Shown piece after piece: positions 13,417-15,206 of a stretch of 15,206 nucleotides of DNA (its first letter is position 1; each line of letters begins with the position of its first letter). The stretch comes from an archaeon. Lineage in GTDB: Archaea > Aenigmatarchaeota > Aenigmatarchaeia > GW2011-AR5 > GCA-2688965. Location of the stretch: positions 1 to 15,206 of the forward strand of contig NZEE01000046.1 of the NCBI GenBank assembly GCA_002688965.1. Reading direction: 5' to 3'. The notes beneath the pieces were generated by a model. The model made no database searches and was not told where the DNA came from. It saw nothing but the letters and a program-made list of their open reading frames with translations. The position numbers and the translations under genes are program-made.

Positions 13417-14601
13417 TTATGAGAAGACATTGTTTTTTAAAAGAAATACCAAAACCACAACAATTCCAATTGAGATAAATATCAACTCTCTTGAATAGTC
13501 TGACATTTCTGTTGCTTGTGCAGTAGCAAGTGATTGTGAAAACCGTGGATCCCAGTCTGATAGGAAAAGATTCTTGTAATACTCAGATATACCGCCTTTG
13601 ATTATTACACCGGCTTCTCTATTGTTTGTTGCTGAATTCTGATTCCAATTGACGCTTGATATTATCACAGTATCATCAGATATTATTCCCTTGACATGTA
13701 GCGGGGTTGAATATTCAATCATTACTTGAAGGGTTGAGATGTTCAGTGATTCTAAGTACTGTAAAGTCTCATTGTTTTTTGGTATACTATAGTATCTTCC
13801 ATCAAGCAATATACGTGTGTCCACACCTTGTCTTGCTTTTTCTATTGTAATCTGAAGAAATGGGTTGATATCGTTACCCCAGTTTTTGTATATGTACAGC
13901 TGTTCTATATAGAGAATGTTTTTAGTTGAGTTCATTATTTGAATTATCTTCTCTTTTGCATTGTTTGGTACAAATAATGTTTCTACTTCTGCGTTTTTGC
14001 GTGTTAATTTGCGATTGAGTAGGATAGTAGTAGTTGTAGGAGTAGGAGTAACTGACTCACAAATAAATGGTATTGCGGTGGTCATATCAAAATTAAATAT
14101 CTCATAGAACTCGTTTGAGATGGATTTATCATATACTATTACTCCCCAACCTCTACTGTATTCTTCAAATGGTGTTGATGGATAGCTTGTTGAAACAAAA
14201 TTATCTGTTGATACTAGAACTTGTTCTTTATCACTTATCATATACTTTGCATGATGATATTCTCGTGGTCTTGTTTTATTGTATAAATATATTGTTGCTC
14301 CTTTATTATGTAGACTACATAATATTTCTTTTTGTTGTAAAGACATGCCACCTACTGGTGATTTTTCAATGAGAATGTTCACCTTAACTTCATTTTGCAT
14401 CACATTTAGCAATAGCTGTGCTATATCATCACTTGTAAAGGTATATGCTGCAATTGAGAGTTCATTGCCCGTATTTGTAATGAATTCATGTAATGTATAA
14501 TAGCTTGATTCCGGCATTGAAAATGGCGTTATTTCTGCACTTAACGCAATAGGGACAATAAATAGTATAAATATTGGAATGATTAAACTCATTTTTCTCA
14601 T
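13417..14601 (-). CDS. secreted, membrane-anchored PLD-superfamily protein
   Basis: 394 residues with two phospholipase D-type HKD motifs: H117-x-K119-x4-D124 (HAKYMISD) and H302-x-K304-x4-D309 (HVKGIISD), each followed by the usual Asn-containing stretch (STDNF, SVNWN). Both half-sites are intact, so an active phosphodiesterase is expected; members cleave phospholipids, make cardiolipin-like lipids, or act as nucleases. An N-terminal signal peptide (residues 2-22, likely cut near ALSA) and a C-terminal transmembrane helix (373-389) place the catalytic part outside the cell, anchored by its C-terminus. A Thr/Pro-rich linker (185-193) separates the halves. The start 14601 fits a leaderless mRNA from the TATA-like box at 14621-14630. 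Substrate unknown; the nuclease versus lipid choice is open. Confidence 0.88.
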   Translation of the reverse strand: MRKMSLIIPIFILFIVPIALSAEITPFSMPESSYYTLHEFITNTGNELSIAAYTFTSDDIAQLLLNVMQNEVKVNILIEKSPVGGMSLQQKEILCSLHNKGATIYLYNKTRPREYHHAKYMISDKEQVLVSTDNFVSTSYPSTPFEEYSRGWGVIVYDKSISNEFYEIFNFDMTTAIPFICESVTPTPTTTTILLNRKLTRKNAEVETLFVPNNAKEKIIQIMNSTKNILYIEQLYIYKNWGNDINPFLQITIEKARQGVDTRILLDGRYYSIPKNNETLQYLESLNISTLQVMIEYSTPLHVKGIISDDTVIISSVNWNQNSATNNREAGVIIKGGISEYYKNLFLSDWDPRFSQSLATAQATEMSDYSRELIFISIGIVVVLVFLLKNNVFS

Positions 14602-14620
14602 AAATAATGATTTTTCTGGG

Positions 14621-14630
14621 TTTAATTAAA
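14621..14630 (-). promoter_or_regulatory. TATA box for PLD-like gene
   Basis: TTTAATTAAA, a perfect palindrome, is centred 25 nt upstream of the PLD-like start codon (14601), implying a leaderless mRNA. Its neighbour TTTATAAAT serves the opposite strand. Confidence 0.45.
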
Positions 14631-14632
14631 GA

Positions 14633-14641
14633 TTTATAAAT
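14633..14641 (+). promoter_or_regulatory. TATA box for FKBP gene
   Basis: TTTATAAAT, centred on 14637, predicts a transcript start near 14663, giving a leader of about 11 nt with AGGTG at 14664-14668, 5 nt before the FKBP ATG. Confidence 0.5.
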
Positions 14642-14673
14642 GCTTGATAAGGAAACGTACTACAGGTGCTTAG

Positions 14674-15206
14674 ATGAAAAAGAATGATATTGTACTTATT
14701 GATTTTGTAGCTAAAACAGAACAAGGGGAAATATTTGACCTGACAAAAAAAGATGTTGCAACTAAAAATAAGATATGGAATAAGGATAACTCATATGAAC
14801 CAATAGCTGTTATACTTGGTGCTGGAACAACAATGACTGGTCTTGAAGAAGGGCTTCTAAAAATGAAAGTTGGGGAAAGTAAAGAAATAATAATCGAACC
14901 AGAAAAAGCTTTTGGTAAAAGAGATCCTAAATTAATTAAAATAATGCCTGAAAAAATATTCCAAGGAAAGATAAAACCATCTCCTGGGTTGATAGTTGAT
15001 TTCTCTGGAAAGAAAGGACGTATACAATCATCACGTGGTGGTAGAGTACGTATTGACTTTAATCATCCTCTTGCTGGTAAGACTGTGATATATGATGTTA
15101 AAATTACAAAAGACGTTACTGATTCAAAAGAAAAGATAGAAGCAATATTTTCTTTGTTTGGTATTAAGCCTGAGGTATCAGTTAATGAAAAAAAGGAAGC
15201 TTCAAT
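14674..15206 (+). CDS. FKBP-type peptidyl-prolyl isomerase, 5' part
   Basis: Archaeal long FKBP of the SlyD-like class, which speeds prolyl cis-trans isomerisation and acts as a chaperone. 177 residues are visible with no stop before the window edge. Seen: the N-terminal FKBP strand (NDIVLIDFVAKT), the active-site region LGAGTTMTGLEEGLLKMKVGE, the EKAFGKRDP turn leading into the insert-in-flap chaperone domain, and the return strand FNHPLAGKTVIYDVKI. A start of the extra C-terminal domain typical of the ~230-250-residue archaeal form follows (KIEAIFSLFGI). The start is supported by AGGTG at 14664-14668. It is divergent from the PLD-like gene. Confidence 0.93.
   Translation, partial: MKKNDIVLIDFVAKTEQGEIFDLTKKDVATKNKIWNKDNSYEPIAVILGAGTTMTGLEEGLLKMKVGESKEIIIEPEKAFGKRDPKLIKIMPEKIFQGKIKPSPGLIVDFSGKKGRIQSSRGGRVRIDFNHPLAGKTVIYDVKITKDVTDSKEKIEAIFSLFGIKPEVSVNEKKEAS

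Noticed and set aside
13260..13478. 72-residue plus-strand frame
   Set aside because: Antisense to the helical orphan gene, its leader and the PLD-like 3' end; the minus-strand genes have real start signals.
14115..14500. two overlapping plus-strand frames of 85 and 73 residues
   Set aside because: Both are antisense to the PLD-like gene across its HKD-containing first half; no promoter or ribosome binding site.

Overview
The window reads as compact, AT-rich archaeal chromosome. Evidence: a topoisomerase VI A subunit, an archaeal homotetramer-type tRNA-splicing endonuclease, archaeal-type Gly/Phe/Leu-tRNA synthetases, tRNA genes without encoded CCA, TATA-box promoters placed about 26 nt before predicted transcript starts, and GGTG-type ribosome binding sites mixed with leaderless starts. 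Short intergenic gaps, overlapping convergent genes and compact proteins fit a DPANN-type (Woesearchaeota/Pacearchaeota-like) genome, but that placement is inference. Nothing points to a plasmid, virus, insertion sequence or CRISPR.

Layout. 1-727: 3' part of top6A (+). 768-1185: tRNA-Asn, a small zinc-finger-like gene and tRNA-Phe, packed almost without spacers (+). 1226-2824: a single-pass coiled-coil membrane protein, then endA and an HPF/RaiA-like ribosome-hibernation gene (+). 2816-4363: glyS (-), overlapping the HPF-like gene tail to tail. 4364-4483: divergent glyS/pheS promoter region. 4484-8278: pheS, pheT and an endonuclease IV-like TIM-barrel gene (+). 8271-9608: a MinD-like ATPase followed with no gap by a lipoprotein (-). 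9687-9761: tRNA-Arg (-). 9830-12979: a 26-residue membrane microprotein, a 56-residue four-Cys protein and leuS (+). 13084-14601: a helical orphan and a membrane-anchored PLD-like ectoenzyme (-). 14674-end: an FKBP-type prolyl isomerase, cut by the window edge (+).

Most genes serve translation: three tRNAs, tRNA splicing (EndA), three aminoacyl-tRNA synthetases, a predicted ribosome hibernation factor and a protein-folding isomerase. The rest are DNA topology/repair (Top6A, endonuclease IV-like) and cell-envelope genes (MinD-like plus lipoprotein, PLD ectoenzyme, coiled-coil membrane protein). I see no convincing new defence or mobile system. The best leads are the zinc-finger mRNA bounded exactly by two tRNAs, the HPF-like protein beside endA, the compact endonuclease IV-like protein with all nine metal ligands, the MinD-like/lipoprotein pair, and the 26-residue microprotein with its own promoter. 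No stretch longer than about 120 bases lacks a gene.
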